DNA of 64,000 bases. It comes from Cladorhizidae sp. MBARI D1340-BT2. Its lineage: Eukaryota; Porifera; Demospongiae; Poecilosclerida; Cladorhizidae. Position 1 is the stretch's first letter. Every line of letters begins with the position of its first letter. A program made the translations under genes and the position numbers. The stretch spans positions 35,914,124 to 35,978,123 of the forward strand of contig JAQNBH010000011.1 of the NCBI GenBank assembly GCA_028752905.1, in the 5' to 3' direction. The notes under the pieces were generated by a model. It was not told the DNA's origin. It made no database searches and saw only the letters and a list, made by a program, of their open reading frames with translations. Positions 1 through 11,551 of the stretch are shown here, one piece after another.

Positions 1-670
1 AATGGGGAGCTGATCAAGATCGGTGGGAAAGAGTGACGAAGGAAGTCGTTGCCTGCTTCCAAAAGTACTTCGGCATGTCTATCTGTGGGCACAAGGGTGA
101 CCCAGAGGGGATGAAAGATGCCATCATGGCTATATATTACCACTCGCTGGAAACGCTCCAGCACCATCTCTGCCCCAGAGGGACTCGCTCCTGGTGTAAA
201 CACCAGCGTGCATGCATTGGCGAAGGGTGAGGAGCCTCCACAACCACCATACCCCGTAAAGCCACCCTGGTGTTTTCCGGAAGCTTTCAGACCAAGCACT
301 GATTGAACATTGTCTCTTAGGGGCAAGCCGGAACCAGAATGAGAGCTTCAACAGCCTTATATGGAACAGATGCCTCAAGATTGAGTTTTGTTCTAGCACT
401 GTGGTCAGCATTGCTGTGGACTTGGCTGTAATGCCTTCAATTCCGGGAAGGAATCACTGCGATCTCTGTTTGATCGTCTTGGTTTGAGCTGCGGATCACT
501 CACCACCAACTTCTTTCAGTCGCAGGATGACAATCGTGTCTGGCTCGCTGAATGGAAGAGCCGCGATGTAGTGAAGAAGAGGAGGCAGGCTATGAGGCTG
601 GACAGAGTTGCACTGGAGGTGTGCTTGGTGGAGGAGGAGGGTGTGCCATACGAGGCTGGGGGATGGTAGG
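1..670 (+). pseudogene. Mutator-like (PF20700-type) transposase, C-terminal remnant
   Basis: The translation is split over several frames and lines up with the better copy at 21397-23288. Residues from 33 on (KEVVACFQKYFG, then CPRGTRSWCK) match LQQYFG and GTGSWCKYN there. A second block near 316-440 ([15 protein letters not shown]) matches [14 protein letters not shown]. The tail at 484-669 ends in VPYEAGGW, matching ITYEAGGF. At least two frameshifts and stops separate the blocks, and the N-terminal half lies outside the window or is lost. The family is the metazoan transposase with HVQKRMG and GTWxRRGF motifs. This is a dead copy of a different subfamily from the one at 21 kb. Confidence 0.75.
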
Positions 671-1475
671 GGTGGAGGGATGAGGGTGAGGTGTGACCAC
701 GTGCCTGGCGTGGTTCCCCCCCCCCCCCCCTTCCCCCCTTCTTTTTTTGTTTACCGGCTTCTTTCAAAGCCACAGCATTCACAAATGATTTCACTTCTGT
801 GTATGTTGTCTATGGCTTAGGTCACCTTTTCCTTTATACTCTTGTTATAGGTCATGCCGGGTTGACCTGTAGGTCTAAGAAGGTGGAGCTACACCATTTT
901 TAGTGTAACTTACTCAGAAGAGTATCAGGGAAGAGATTTGAGATGAAAAACCATACTTTTGTGGCAAAGAGAGTGTTCTGAGATATAACCACAACATTGA
1001 CAGTGATTTTCTGAAAAGTGTATTCTTGGTGTACTTCTTGTTCTTGTGCAAAAGATATATCTGGTAAAATATTTTTGTATATATACCAACTTTTTAAATA
1101 CCATTTTAAAGCTCTTTCTATGCTCTATACAATGAGTGGATTATATTTTTGGGGGGAGGTACCAGTTAAAAGTTATACATCAATGTTTAACATCGATTTT
1201 TTTAATATTTCGGTACTATGAGGTTATTGACCTCCCACTTTCTAAGTAATATTGTGGCAAACTCTTCTGTTCATTGTATACCTCTGTGGTAATGCATTTT
1301 CTGTGGTAATGGCATTTTCTTATCTACTGATATTTAGTGCTCTAGCACCGCTAAATACCAGCAGGAGCTAGGAAACTGCCAGATCATAGTTTAGCTCATG
1401 AACTAACCTATCATTATTACTTCATTGTATACTTTGTGGATATCATTATAGTGATGAAGATATAGTCTGATTAGA
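671..1475. other. no gene recognised
   Basis: I see a C-run near 718-730 and AT-rich DNA. The stretch 1000-1150 shares a short block (GCTCTTTCTATGCTCTAT) with 31008-31026, so part of it is a dispersed repeat. Confidence 0.5.
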
Positions 1476-1477
1476 CT

Positions 1478-1560
1478 GCTGGAGCTGGAAGAGGTCTGGC
1501 TGACAGTTAGACTGCTGGAGCTGGAAGAGGTCTGGCTGATAGTTGCACTGCTGGAACTGT
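1478..1560. repeat. short tandem repeat, unit about 36 bp
   Basis: About two and a half copies of a unit containing GACTGCTGGAGCTGGAAGAG. The low-complexity CACCAC-rich DNA that follows (to about 1690) gives spurious open frames. Confidence 0.7.
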
Positions 1561-1771
1561 AAGAGATACTGCTAGCGGCACTACAAACCCTAACACAACC
1601 AACACCACCCTCCACCAACACCACCACTATCAACACCACCATCCACAGCACCAATAGCATCATCATCACTACCACTATAACCTTCTTCATCATATCCATC
1701 AAAATCTCTCATCACTGTCTTCAGCATCTAATAATCTTATAACATCATCTCTGTTATATCTCTCCATCATT

Positions 1772-2110
1772 TGTAACTCACTTCAGTGTACTTGCCTACT
1801 TCAAAGAATATCTAAAAGCAAAACACAACAGCCAACTAGCTGTCTGTATCCTATGTCAAAAGAAGAATAACAGATCTCTCAGATCAACTACGAAGTGCAC
1901 TGTAAGAATAAGCAGCTGCGCAATAAACCAATAAACGCTAATGTAAATCAATTATAACGCACTTCAATGTACTTGCCTACTTCAAAAAATATCTTTAAAA
2001 AACACACAACAGCCAGCTAGCTATCGGTATACTTTCTCAAAAGAACAAGAACAGATCTCTCAGATAAAATACAAAGTGCAGCTGTAAGAATAAGCAGCTA
2101 CGCAACAAAC
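1772..2110. repeat. tandem duplication of about 190 bp
   Basis: Two diverged copies, about 1772-1958 and 1959-2110. Both contain GTACTTGCCTACTTCAAA, ACAGATCTCTCAGAT and GTAAGAATAAGCAGCT. No coding content seen. Confidence 0.7.
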
Positions 2111-2139
2111 GCTAATAAAAATTTACATATTTAGGAGCG

Positions 2140-2208
2140 TGTATATACGCCACCGGCGTGTGAGAGTAGATTTCAATTGGCGTGTATAGACGCCACCGGC
2201 GTTCTAAG
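2140..2208. mobile_element. end of a TTAA-flanked piggyBac-like MITE
   Basis: Two copies of a CGCCACCGGCGT motif precede TCTAAGAG followed by TTAA at 2209. The terminal CTCTTAGAA (reverse strand) is the same as in the MITEs at 7298 and 35241. The other end was not located. Confidence 0.4.
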
Positions 2209-2326
2209 AGTTAAACATGCTATCTTCTGGTCAAAAATTATCTGCAAAGGACAACTGACAACTGCAAAGGACAATGAACCAAAAAAGTTATGAAGGATAA
2301 AAATTTTGTTTTGAAAATTCACCAAA

Positions 2327-3080
2327 ATGGTTTACTTCTCCCTTAAGGGAAATCCCAAGGCTTTCCCTTTGACCGAGCTATGCATGGCAGCTTGCAAGCA
2401 AAGTAAACAAGTTCTGGCAACAACGAGTCTCCTTGCCCACCAGGCCCATGCTGCACTGACGAATATAACTGTGGGTGCCTCCATTGGAGGCGTGCTAGAA
2501 GGAGTTTTGATGACAATCACTTTCTTCTCATGAAAGCTATGGGTTCCTGAAAGTCAATATTCTGCTCTACATTGGGAACTTTTAAGCTCTCCATTCGTTA
2601 TTTTATTGAAGGTCATCAAGTTTCGTGTTTACATCATCGACTCAATTTGCTCTAACTAGCAAGTCACACAAGAGGTCTCCACGGTAGATTCGGCACCTTT
2701 TGTACATACAGTATTCAGATCTCCGTCACGGAAAAAGCAACGTGACAGCGGATGCACTCTCACGCATTAACTTGGATAAAGTCCAGTTTAGTGCAGCTCT
2801 GCCCGACTGTCGCTCACTAATTTCACTGCAAGCTTTCCACATAGCCACAACCGGCTGACTATCGACTTCCGAGCCATAACCATGACACAACAAACAGATA
2901 ATGCTCTGTGATGTATTCATGTGGCACCCTTATCCAATTGTGCCACTCTCTATCCGGCGTTTTTTTCCCCCCTCCAAATTCACTCCATGATCTTCTCATC
3001 CAGGCATCAAGGCTTCGAACCACCTGGTGTCCAACCGATTTGTGTGGTACTGTCAGAAATGTCCATTAGCAGACCATCTG
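2327..3080 (+). pseudogene. old Ty3/gypsy pol remnant: RNase H to integrase zinc domain
   Basis: Three consecutive blocks in shifting frames follow the gypsy pol order. Positions 2327-2520 resemble the start of RNase H (ACKQSKQVLATTSLLAHQ). Positions 2610-2870 carry the RNase H end and connector (NVTADALSRINLDKVQF). Positions 2895-3080 resemble the integrase zinc-binding region (HPGIKASNHLVSNRFVW). Many stops and frameshifts mark it as ancient. The integrase core of what looks like the same element resumes at about 6720, so the 3.1-6.7 kb interval is probably an insertion. Confidence 0.7.
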
Positions 3081-3279
3081 ACCCAGTGACTCCAGGAGTG
3101 CCCTTAGTAGACCACTGGATGCCATTGTCATGGAAACACCATTGGTTGACAGCAAACAAACATTCCTTTCTGATATATACGTCTCCAAGTAAACAAAGGA
3201 ACTGATTCGACAGAATGAGACAATTATGCTCGCATAATTCCATTTAAGAAATGTTAAACTATTCTACGCTGATTGGTCG

Positions 3280-3530
3280 ACCAAGTATGTACAAGAGAAG
3301 ACCGAGCAGTACTGAATCACTTGCCTTTAATGTGATGAGGAAGTGTACTCCCACGAGGAATAGAGATCTGCCTGGACTAACAGTCTACGAGTTGAAACTC
3401 TTGAAAGAACAATTTTTCAATAGCACCCTAAATTTTGGAAGGTTCGGGCAGAGCTTATTTGGGTAAAACGCCTGGAAGCCATCCAGAAAGCTTCCAAACG
3501 CTTATGTTTACATTGCAAATTAAAACTTTC
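3280..3530 (+). pseudogene. BEN-domain fragment, copy 1
   Basis: The translation KCTPTRNRDLPGLTVYELKL followed, after a +1 shift, by WVKRLEAIQKASKRL matches the C-terminal half of the BEN domain at 5710-6030 (KMCTPMGNRDLPGLPV, then WVKCLEAIQQASKRL). BEN domains bind DNA or chromatin proteins. The N-terminal half cannot be aligned, and a frameshift lies just before the last helix, so it is a broken duplicate. Confidence 0.65.
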
Positions 3531-4137
3531 CTCCTTGTATTATGTTTCACACGGGGCCAAAACCTGTATTTCTTGCCAGCAGGCTAAAACCAACGTTATG
3601 CAGTAAGTCCACTTCAACAGTTCAAAGTTCATAAATCCCGATGAGCTCCACATAGTATATATTAACTTTTTTTAATTGACGTGATTAAACCAAACATACG
3701 TGCAATGCATCACCGTTCGCTTGAAGAAATATACAAAGCGTTCTTGTACTTACGTTTTATCGCAAACACTCGCTAAACTTTATATTAAATCTTCCCGCTC
3801 ACTAAGCACGTGCATTGACCACCACATGGAAGTGCTAGGGGGTGGGAGGGTGGTGGGAGATACAGTACACGCCTCCACAAAAACTTTACGTACCGTTGCA
3901 ATGGACTTCCGTTCAATGCAGAAACATTTAATTAGGAACGCACAAGAACGCTCAAGTAATAAATTGCAAACCCAACGCACGAACCGTTATTTAATTATCC
4001 GAAACACACAAAAACATTTCCGGTAGCCTACACGCTACACCACGTGTTCGAAAGGGCACGTTTGATTACTTGCTACCTCAAGGTTGAACGGTCCTATGCT
4101 TCTCGTTGCTCTATCTATTCTTTGTTCTATGGCTATC

Positions 4138-4680
4138 CGAAGAACTCTAGCTGCTACCTTGGCTCACAGTAGTAAGTATACTTGCTTGAAGAACTCTAGT
4201 TGCTACCTTGGCTCACAGTAGTAAGTATACTTGCCTGAAGAACTCTAGCTGCTACCTTGGCTCACAGTAGCAAGTATACTTGCCTGAAGAACTCTAGCTG
4301 CTACCTTGGCTCACAGTAGCAAGTATACTTGCCTGAAGAACTCTAGCTGCTACCTTGGCTCACAGTAGTAAGTATACTTGCCTGAAGAACTCTAGCTGCT
4401 ACCTTGGCTCACAGTAGCAAGTATACTTGCCTGAAGAACTCTAGCTGCTACCTTGGCTCATATTAGCAAGTATACTTGCCTGAAGAACTGTAGTTGCTAC
4501 CTTGGCTCATAGTAGTAAGTATACTTGCCTGAAGAACTCTAGCTGCTACCTTGGCTCACAGTAGTAAGTATACTTGCCTGAAGAACTCCAGTTGCTACCT
4601 TGGCTCACAGTAGTAAGTATACATGCCTGAAGAACTCTAGCTGCTACCTTGGCTCATATTAGTGAGTATACTTGCCTGGA
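4138..4680. repeat. minisatellite, 49-bp unit, about 11 copies
   Basis: Each unit starts with GAAGAACTCTAGCTGCTACC and ends with AAGTATACTTGCCT. Copies differ at a few sites (agtag/agcag, cacag/tatta). The array lies between the two BEN fragments. Confidence 0.95.
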
Positions 4681-5279
4681 GAAAAAAACAGAATTCCAAG
4701 CGGAAGAGGGGGAATGGTCAAGGTGAAGAACCTCAAGGAAAGAAACCTGATGGTGCATTACAGCTCAATCATCGACTTATAATGTACTCTCAATGGTTCT
4801 ACTAGATGCTCTAGCCTTCATCTGGAATATTTTTTTTTTTACTATGGTCATATGATGCTTCCCTCCTGCACAGCTCGGGCACATTCTCCATTGCCTACTC
4901 CTCTATGCTCTTCCAATCCAATTGAATCTATTCCTGTAAGCTTTGCATGCATTTATTTTGGAAGTAATGAATACGAAAAATCTTCTAATTCAGATGTCTA
5001 CCAGAGATCCAAAAAGGGGGAAATTTCAGAAACCTGCTGAAGGTGAAGTAACCAAAATTCATAGGGTGTTCATCATCATTTGATTTCACATAATACTGGT
5101 GACCTCGCCTAGTTCTGCTGAACTAGCAGAAATCGAAGTGCCATGCAACTCGCACCAAGAAATGGAAGATATCGGCGAAGATATATCTGGTGATGCCAGG
5201 GCAACAAATACTACTCCAGAGTTTGGTGAGTGCAAACCAAATTTATAATTTATTATTAGTCAAATGTTCATCATGCCAC

Positions 5280-5410
5280 AACTCTGAACATGGAGATGGC
5301 AGTATTAGAGCCATCAGAGAGGCTCTGAACATGGAGATGGTAGTATTAGAGACATCAGAGACATCAGAGAGGCTCTGAACATGGAGATGGCAGTATTACA
5401 GACATCAGAG
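5280..5410. repeat. coding-frame tandem repeat, about 45-51 bp unit
   Basis: Three imperfect copies of a unit with CTGAACATGGAGATGG, some with an extra AGACATCAG. The last copy runs into the open reading frame that starts at 5381. Confidence 0.8.
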
Positions 5411-6030
5411 AGGCTTGACCTAATGGAGAAGGAACAGAAAGAACTTTCCAGAGCAATTAAGAAAATTCAGAGGACATTGAAAGATATTTTGGAGAGGCTA
5501 TCTCAGTCAGTTCCTCCAGCCCGGACTCTTCCTTGTTTGGCTCCTCCAGCCCCAACCTCTCGTCCTCGTTCGCCACCTCCTCCAACCCACACATCACTTC
5601 CTCCTCCATCACCCGTCACTTCTCCTGCTACCTTAGCACCAACCTCACTCGACCACCCTGCATGCATGCCAATTGGTGCAGTGAAGCGGGCACTACCATC
5701 TCACATGATCAAAGAGGACCTTGACGATATTGGCACGGTATTGGCAAGGTATCCTAAATTGCAACCACTCTGCAAGATGGGTGCCTTGGCATGCAAACTA
5801 TCAAGAGAGACTATATTTGGACTTGATGTAATGAAGATGTGTACTCCCATGGGGAATCGGGATCTGCCTGGGCTACCAGTCAGAGTTAAAACTCTTAAAG
5901 AGAACCATCTACAAACAATACCCCCAATTTTTGCAAGGCTCAGGCAGATTTCGAACCAATTTGGGTAAAATGTCTGGAAGCCATCCAGCAAGCTTCCAAA
6001 CGTTTACATTTGTATAGTAAATAAACACTT
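5381..6030 (+). CDS. BEN-domain protein with coiled coil, last exon(s)
   Basis: The open frame 5381-5968 encodes 195 residues. In order: a short repeat, a coiled coil at about residues 8-42 (charged, with LMEKEQKELSRAIKKIQ), a Pro/Ser/Thr-rich linker at about 43-100, then a BEN domain from about residue 110 (EDLDDIGTVLARYPKLQ, CTPMGNRDLPGLP). The final BEN helices (FEPIWVKCLEAIQQASKRL) lie one frame over at 5951-6030, so a single-base loss near 5920-5935 is likely. Upstream, 5100-5224 looks exon-like and ends in GTGAGT. BEN proteins act in chromatin and transcription. The unit sits inside a dead gypsy and may be transposon cargo rather than a host gene. No transposase was seen with it. Confidence 0.55.
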
Positions 6031-6719
6031 CCCTTGTATTTAATATATTATTGTCATTTCTTGCCCCTCCCCCCAAACAACAACAAAAACTCAGGTATTG
6101 TAACTTACTACCTAATAAATATTCTGTGATCGTTTCTATAAGGGGGTGACTTGTGGCTTCTCTTCTTACCAACCCATCTTCTCCATCTCCCAGTCAGCTT
6201 GTGTGGATAAATAATACCACCCAACTAATCATCTCAACCTGTGGCTTCTCTTCCTTATCAGCCCGTCTCCTCCATCTATAGTACCAGCCAGTTTGCGTGT
6301 AGTATAAATGATACTACAAGCCAAGCTCCCACGCCAGGTGAGCATATACTATCTGTCAATGTAATTAATATTTATCACATGACATTCCAAAGCAAATGAG
6401 GTCCGAGTGGAGCGGACTGAGAGCCCTCAATAAGAGGTAGCTCGGACAATTGTTTCTGAGACAGGTGGTTCATGTGCTCCTGCATTCAAACTAAGGAAAT
6501 TCATCTTTTTATACCATGCACAGCAAAAGTGTTCATAAAGAATAGTTCACAGATCCTTTGTCCCTGGAAATTGAAGTCAACGCGAGGTTGTGCGGAGTTG
6601 AAGAACTATTAATTAGAGTAATAATGAGCCAAAAGGAAATTGTGAAGAAGCTCTCACAAATGGAAGCTTGGATGTCACCTCGGGTATCACTAACACAGCC
6701 ACAACGGAAAATTCTCCCG

Positions 6720-6906
6720 GTAGACGCAAGTTGGATATCCCACCTGACTGTGGCCGCCACTTCATCTCTAAGTTATCGGCAGGTGTTCTCTCTGCGCTCA
6801 GTGTCGCTAAGGCTCACGCCAAGCATATCATCAACAAATCAACGGACTCATTGAGAGGATGCACTGGCAACTCAAAGCTCCGCTTAGCTCAACTTAACTT
6901 CATCAC
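6720..6906 (+). pseudogene. gypsy integrase core remnant, left of the mariner insertion
   Basis: DCGRHFISKLSAGVLSALSV fits the DxGxxF region of a gypsy integrase catalytic core. In the next frame AYHQQINGLIERMHWQLKA fits its conserved AYHPxxNGxxER segment. The sequence is broken at about 6907 by a mariner element and resumes at 8397. The upstream 6558-6700 frame (a short coiled coil) is not assigned. Confidence 0.7.
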
Positions 6907-6996
6907 GGTGTTTCAGAATGATTGAAACCCATTCAACCAGGCTTTATTTAAACCAGACATGATAGACGGATCATTTTTTCTTCTTGTAGAGAATTG

Positions 6997-8245
6997 GATG
7001 ACAATGACGTGGACAACCAAGCAGAAGGTTTTCTGTGTAAAGCTATACTACAAGAGCAAATCATTCAAGACTGTTCAAGCGAAGTTTAGGCGTCGATTCG
7101 ATTTCCACCATTACTCAAACTAGAGTGAAATTTTCAAGTTTGTTCGAAAGTTTGAAGCCTATGGGCCTGTTGAGGATCGTAGAAAAGCACCTACTGGAGC
7201 TCCTGTTACAGTCCGCACATCTGAGAATGTCGAGAGGGTTTGAGACCATCGGCCGAAGTCCAAGCAAGTCTCTGCGCCGTAAGAGTCAACAGCTTAACTC
7301 TTAGAACCCTAGCGGCCGGTTTTTCGGCTGATACGTAGAGGCGTATATACCCGGGCGACCGATTTTTTAATATCAACTTTGAACTTTTGAGTCTTTTCCC
7401 CACCCACCACAGGGTGGGAGGCATGCCCATATTAGGGAGCATAGGGTTCTAAGGGTTAAGATTTCACGCTCTTCAATTTGATGCATTTTAATCTCTGATC
7501 TGAAACTCTATCCCTATAGGATTCAGATTAAACATCAGCTCACCAAGGCTGATAAGGATAAGAGAGTCTCCATGTGTCGATGGTTTTCTTAGAAGATTGA
7601 TGAGAATGAAGAGTTCCTGGGTAACGTTCGGTTCTCAGATGAGGCCACTTTCTGTTGTCCAGACATGTCAACTCCAAGAACTGGATTTTCTGGGGCACTC
7701 AGAACCCTCACCGTGTTGTTCAGAGACCTTTGCATTCAAAGAAGTGCATTGCATGGGTTGCAATGTCCAAGAAAGGAATCATTGGGCCATTTTTCTTTGA
7801 AGATGGGTGGAGAAATGTCGTGACGGTGACACGCGCTATGTGAAGATCATGGAACTGTTCTGGGGAGAGCTGGAGGAACGTGATGTTGCTGAAGATGCAC
7901 AGTGGTTTCAGCAGGACGGTGCTCCTCCTCACACTGCTAACATCACCTTGGACTGGTCGAGGGAGCACTCTGGGGAACGTCTCATCAGCCGCAGAGACGA
8001 CACAGAATGGTCCCCACATTTACCGGATCTCAAACCCCCCACCCCCTGACTTTTTCCTTAGGGGTTTTCTCAAAGACAACATCTATCAGAACAATCCTCA
8101 GACTATTCCAGCTTTAAAGACAATCATCACAGCCAAGATTCAGACCATCAGCCAGGATGAACGTGTGTGTATTATCAACCACTTTGCACAGAGCATTCAG
8201 GAATGCCTCCGGCTCGATGGCGGTCATTTGGAGCATATTCTCTAA
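6997..8245 (+). pseudogene. mariner/Tc1-type transposase
   Basis: The N-terminal helix-turn-helix block at about 6997-7290 reads WTTKQKVFCVKLYYKSKSF and then RRKAPTGAPVTVRTSENVE. The catalytic block at about 7460-8245 contains FSDE near 7640, QQDGAPPHTAN near 7914 and SPHLPDLKPP with a DFF tail near 8035, as in DDD/E transposases. The C-terminus ends CLRLDGGHLEHIL. There are several stops and frameshifts, and a MITE splits the gene at 7298-7455. Removing that MITE and one TTAA restores the reading QQLKISRSS across the junction. Inactive copy. Confidence 0.8.
7298..7455. mobile_element. TTAA-flanked piggyBac-like MITE, 158 bp
   Basis: It begins CTCTTAGAACCCTA and ends TAGGGTTCTAAGGG, a 14-bp TIR, and is flanked by TTAA at 7294-7297 and 7456-7459. 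A relative with the same TIR lies at 35241-35438. It contains no transposase. Confidence 0.88.
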
Positions 8246-8396
8246 GCGCCCAGGGAAAAAAATCGGTTCAAGTTTATACTTACTCAGTTTGAAATATATG
8301 ATTGTCGTTTTAAATAATTGTAATCATTATCAGTCTATCATGCCTGGTTATAAAATAAAGCCTGGTTGAATGGGTTACAATCTTTCTGAAACACCC

Positions 8397-8565
8397 AGTA
8401 CTTGGGTGGACAAACTTCCGGTGGTTCTTTTAGGCATTTGTGCCACCTTTAAAGCTGATATTTCATCTTCAGCAACTGAATTTGTCTACGAGGCCAACCT
8501 GCGCCCACTAGGAGAATTTTTCGAGCCTTCTTCACGATCCAATCTTTTTAGCGAGATAGCATAAA
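8397..8565 (+). pseudogene. gypsy integrase C-terminal remnant, right of the mariner
   Basis: TWVDKLPVVLLGICATFKAD followed by SATEFVYEANLRPLGEFF is the typical end of a gypsy integrase core. It continues the block that stops at 6906. Confidence 0.75.
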
Positions 8566-9539
8566 GCACTGATGACCCGAATGCAGCCAACTCCAATGTC
8601 CGCTCATGGTAGATCTGGCATGCATATTCCAATCCAGACCATTGGCCAAAGAAACTCACAGTATAGAGCATTTGAACGCTGGCTACATTTTATCACAAAC
8701 GCTCACTACGTTTTATTAAATCATACCACACAAAAGAGGCGTGTGCTTGGAACTCTACGTGAACAGAAGAAAAAAGCGGGGCAAAGCTCGAACTACAGTT
8801 ACTTCTTTTTGAGAGCGGCTTGCTGGAGTTGTTTGTCTAAGAGTTATTTCAGTGTACAGTTATTTCAGTACTCGAGTTTAAGGGTCTGTAAGCTTTAAGG
8901 CTCTATAAGCAGGTAAGTTTCCTCCTCTTACTGTTACACTTTCTATAATATAACTTTGGTGTACTGGAATCTGCTTGATCCCTACAAGCTGTTCGAGCCA
9001 GTACTTGAGTTTCAGTTTCAGTTGTTGTGGTAGCTAGAACAAATGGAATACTGGATGGTTCTCGAGCTATATATTTTTGAACTTTTCATTAAATACAATG
9101 AATTGATTCATGTAGTGTTATTTTTTTATTTTTGGTATTTTGGCCCATGGAGGCGGACTCTTGTGTCTGTCCCACAAGGCAAAGTGCTCTGGGGCACCTT
9201 GCTGGGGGATGGGATGCCTGCAGAGTGAAGGTGGGGACTTCTACACCCCAGAACACCTCGAGGCAATTCAACTAGCATCAAATAGGATGGGACTACAAAC
9301 CAAGAAATGAATTGCTGTTCTTCTAATATTTGTTTTTGTTAATAATTAACTTGTTTTTTTTGGTTGTAAATTATTTTGACTTCTGCAACCACATCTAAGG
9401 ACCTTTATGTAAATTAAAAAATATATATATTTTTTAATTTACAACTCCCTTTTCTCCAATTTGTAGGATTTGCTCATATGACTTTAAATACAAGGACAAA
9501 AAAAGGACAAAAAAAACAGAGTATATTGTTCATTGCAGG
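8566..9539. other. no gene recognised
   Basis: AT-rich DNA with short frames only. I see no family match, TIR or tandem array. Confidence 0.4.
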
Positions 9540-10116
9540 TTGACCAATCTTCCTACAACGAGTGTCAGAGGGTTTCAAGCTGAGCATAAACTACAAACAA
9601 GCTTAGCCGAGACCTCCACCAATAGCAAGCAAGTAGGAGCACCATGGAGCTTTAAGCCAGTCTCCTTATCAGCTAAATTAAGTCAGCATACAGCCTTAAG
9701 AATCCCAAGCAAACGAGACTAACAAGAACTTTATTGACTCTCTTACCAACTGGCAGTAGTAGCTAGCCCAAAAGTCCTCTGAGTGAGGTTTGTAGAATGG
9801 TCCTCAACGACAATGGGTAGCCCTTGTTGTTGAGGTGTTGTGCAGCTGGTAGGTAGTCATCAACTTGCATCTTCTCGTCCACTATCTCTTGGACGGCTGC
9901 CTAAAGGTCATCCACTACCAAACCGACTGGCTATCGTGAGTGTTTCTCGAAAGCACCTTGGGAAGTGGCCGCCCCCCCCTGCCTCGTTGCCGTAATACCC
10001 TCCATCTCCAAGGTCCTGACAATGGTTGGTGCCTTCAATCCTCTCAAATTAAGATATAAAATTCTCTGTTTCTTGTACATACGTCGAATACACCATCCTC
10101 TCGCTAAAAGTCGCAA
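9540..10116 (-). pseudogene. Tc1-like transposase N-terminal remnant
   Basis: On the minus strand 10116-9931 reads KKQRILYLNLRGLKAPTIVR, the N-terminal helix-turn-helix of a Tc1-like transposase. It is followed by broken pieces (VVDDL, EIVDEKMQVDD, NNKGYPLSLRTIL) down to about 9540. No catalytic block follows. The element is unrelated in sequence to the mariner at 6.9 kb. Confidence 0.6.
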
Positions 10117-10740
10117 AGTGAAATGACTGCCACGTGTAACTCCCCACGATCCAATCCGCCAAATAATTAATAAACGTTTCGTGCATCTATTTTTTCGAGC
10201 ATCTAAACATTTGTATGTCTAAATGTTTCGTATGTTCTTATCAGACGGTTGGAAAATGCATGCGGTTAAACAGTGCATGCATGCTTGCTGGGTTTAAACA
10301 CAGTGTTTTTGGCTCCTACTGTACATAGACCCTATTATTGGCATTTTCACGTGCTTGCCTATGCCGATAAATATTTTGAAGCTTATCTTGAGTCGACAAG
10401 GCATCCATTGACCGTCTCAAACCGACCTATCCGGTCGACAGTAACCCCAAACTATCTCTCAAAACGCGGCAAGACTTTCGCCAAAGGTTATCACCTTTCG
10501 TACCGGCACTTCACGGGCGGAACACGCCCATTGTTCCGGCAACTTCTCTACCATGCCAGAGGCCAACGCTACAGACCGCCCGGTGTGGTCGTTCTGTAAA
10601 TCATCTTCTTTGTTTCTAGAAGACAAAGTCGTAGCCATTCACTGAAGAAGCTTGATGATTTTTAATCCAAAATTACATCAGAATCAATCTCAGTGAAAGC
10701 AAGTAAAGCAACAACAACAACCCCCCAAAACAAATATATA
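10117..10740. other. no gene recognised
   Basis: The open frame at 10273-10599 has no motif I recognise, and I do not call it a gene. Confidence 0.35.
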
Positions 10741-10856
10741 TATACAAACCCCCCCCCCCCCAAAAAACATATTAAAAAACAACCAAAAATCGAAACAAAA
10801 TGACATAATTTATGTTGAAAGATAGGCCACCCCTTTTACAACCTGTATTACAACCT

Positions 10857-10938
<82 letters not shown>
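10857..10938. repeat. (ATT)n microsatellite
   Basis: About 27 ATT units. It is followed by a C homopolymer at 10963-10978. Confidence 0.98.
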
Positions 10939-10941
<3 letters not shown>

Positions 10942-11057
10942 CCCTACATAAGTAGGAATTAACCCCCCCCCCCCCCCCAATGCTTTTTAGCCGTAATAGC
11001 AGACTTCAGTTATGATACTCTAAACCAGCTCAGACACCAGAACCTACCCAGCAAAAA

Positions 11058-11247
11058 TATATTCAGAAGCACCGACTAACAGGAAGCTATGTCTATCCTG
11101 CAAGAAGCCAAGGCTTACAGGAAGCTATGTCTACCCTGCAAGAAGCCAAGGCTAACAGGAAGCTATGTCTACCCTGCAAGAAGCCAAGGCTAACAGGAAG
11201 CTATGTCTACCCTGCAAGAAGCCAAGGCTAACAGGAAGCTATGTCTA
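11058..11247. repeat. minisatellite, 38-bp unit, about 4.5 copies
   Basis: Unit begins AGGAAGCTATGTCTACCCTG and ends CCAAGGCTAAC. It lies just beyond the last MTREX exon found. Confidence 0.92.
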
Positions 11248-11446
11248 GTCTGGTGGGCATGTATTGGATAATATATAATCCTAAGACAACATTGCACAAT
11301 TCTAATTAGTTATTAGTGATCGATAACTGATCACAGAGACTTAATATAAATACATACAGTGCAATCAAAGGATTGTCCAATGCAAATCATTTATCTCTCT
11401 GTATATATATACATTTAATTGTATTATTATTGTTTCTAGACCTTAC

Positions 11447-11551
11447 CATCAGCAAATTTGTTCTCCAAATCAGTACTTCCAATAGCCTTGGAAGCTTGGC
11501 ACATCTGTCGGAGTAGCTCTTCAAGTCTCCTCATGCAGCGGATGATGCTTC
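11447..11551 (-). CDS. MTREX: MTREX exon, helical-bundle C-terminal part
   Basis: Acceptor TGCAG before 11551, donor GTAAGG after 11447. It reads [20 protein letters not shown] and then [14 protein letters not shown], with one leftover base for the missing last exon. Conservation with the family is very high. Confidence 0.93.

Larger units (their letters stand above)
6907..8396 (+). mobile_element. mariner/Tc1-type element with TIRs of about 60 bp
   Basis: The left end (GGTGTTTCAGAATGATTG, then ACCCATTCAACCAGGC) is the inverse of the right end near 8335-8396. Both ends also share the subterminal CATGATAGA. The element interrupts the gypsy integrase at 6906/8397. It holds a broken transposase and a 158-bp MITE. 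Confidence 0.8.

Noticed and set aside
1403..1702. Minus-strand frame of 99 residues rich in Val/Met/Ser
   Set aside because: It comes from CAC/CAT low-complexity DNA and a short tandem repeat.
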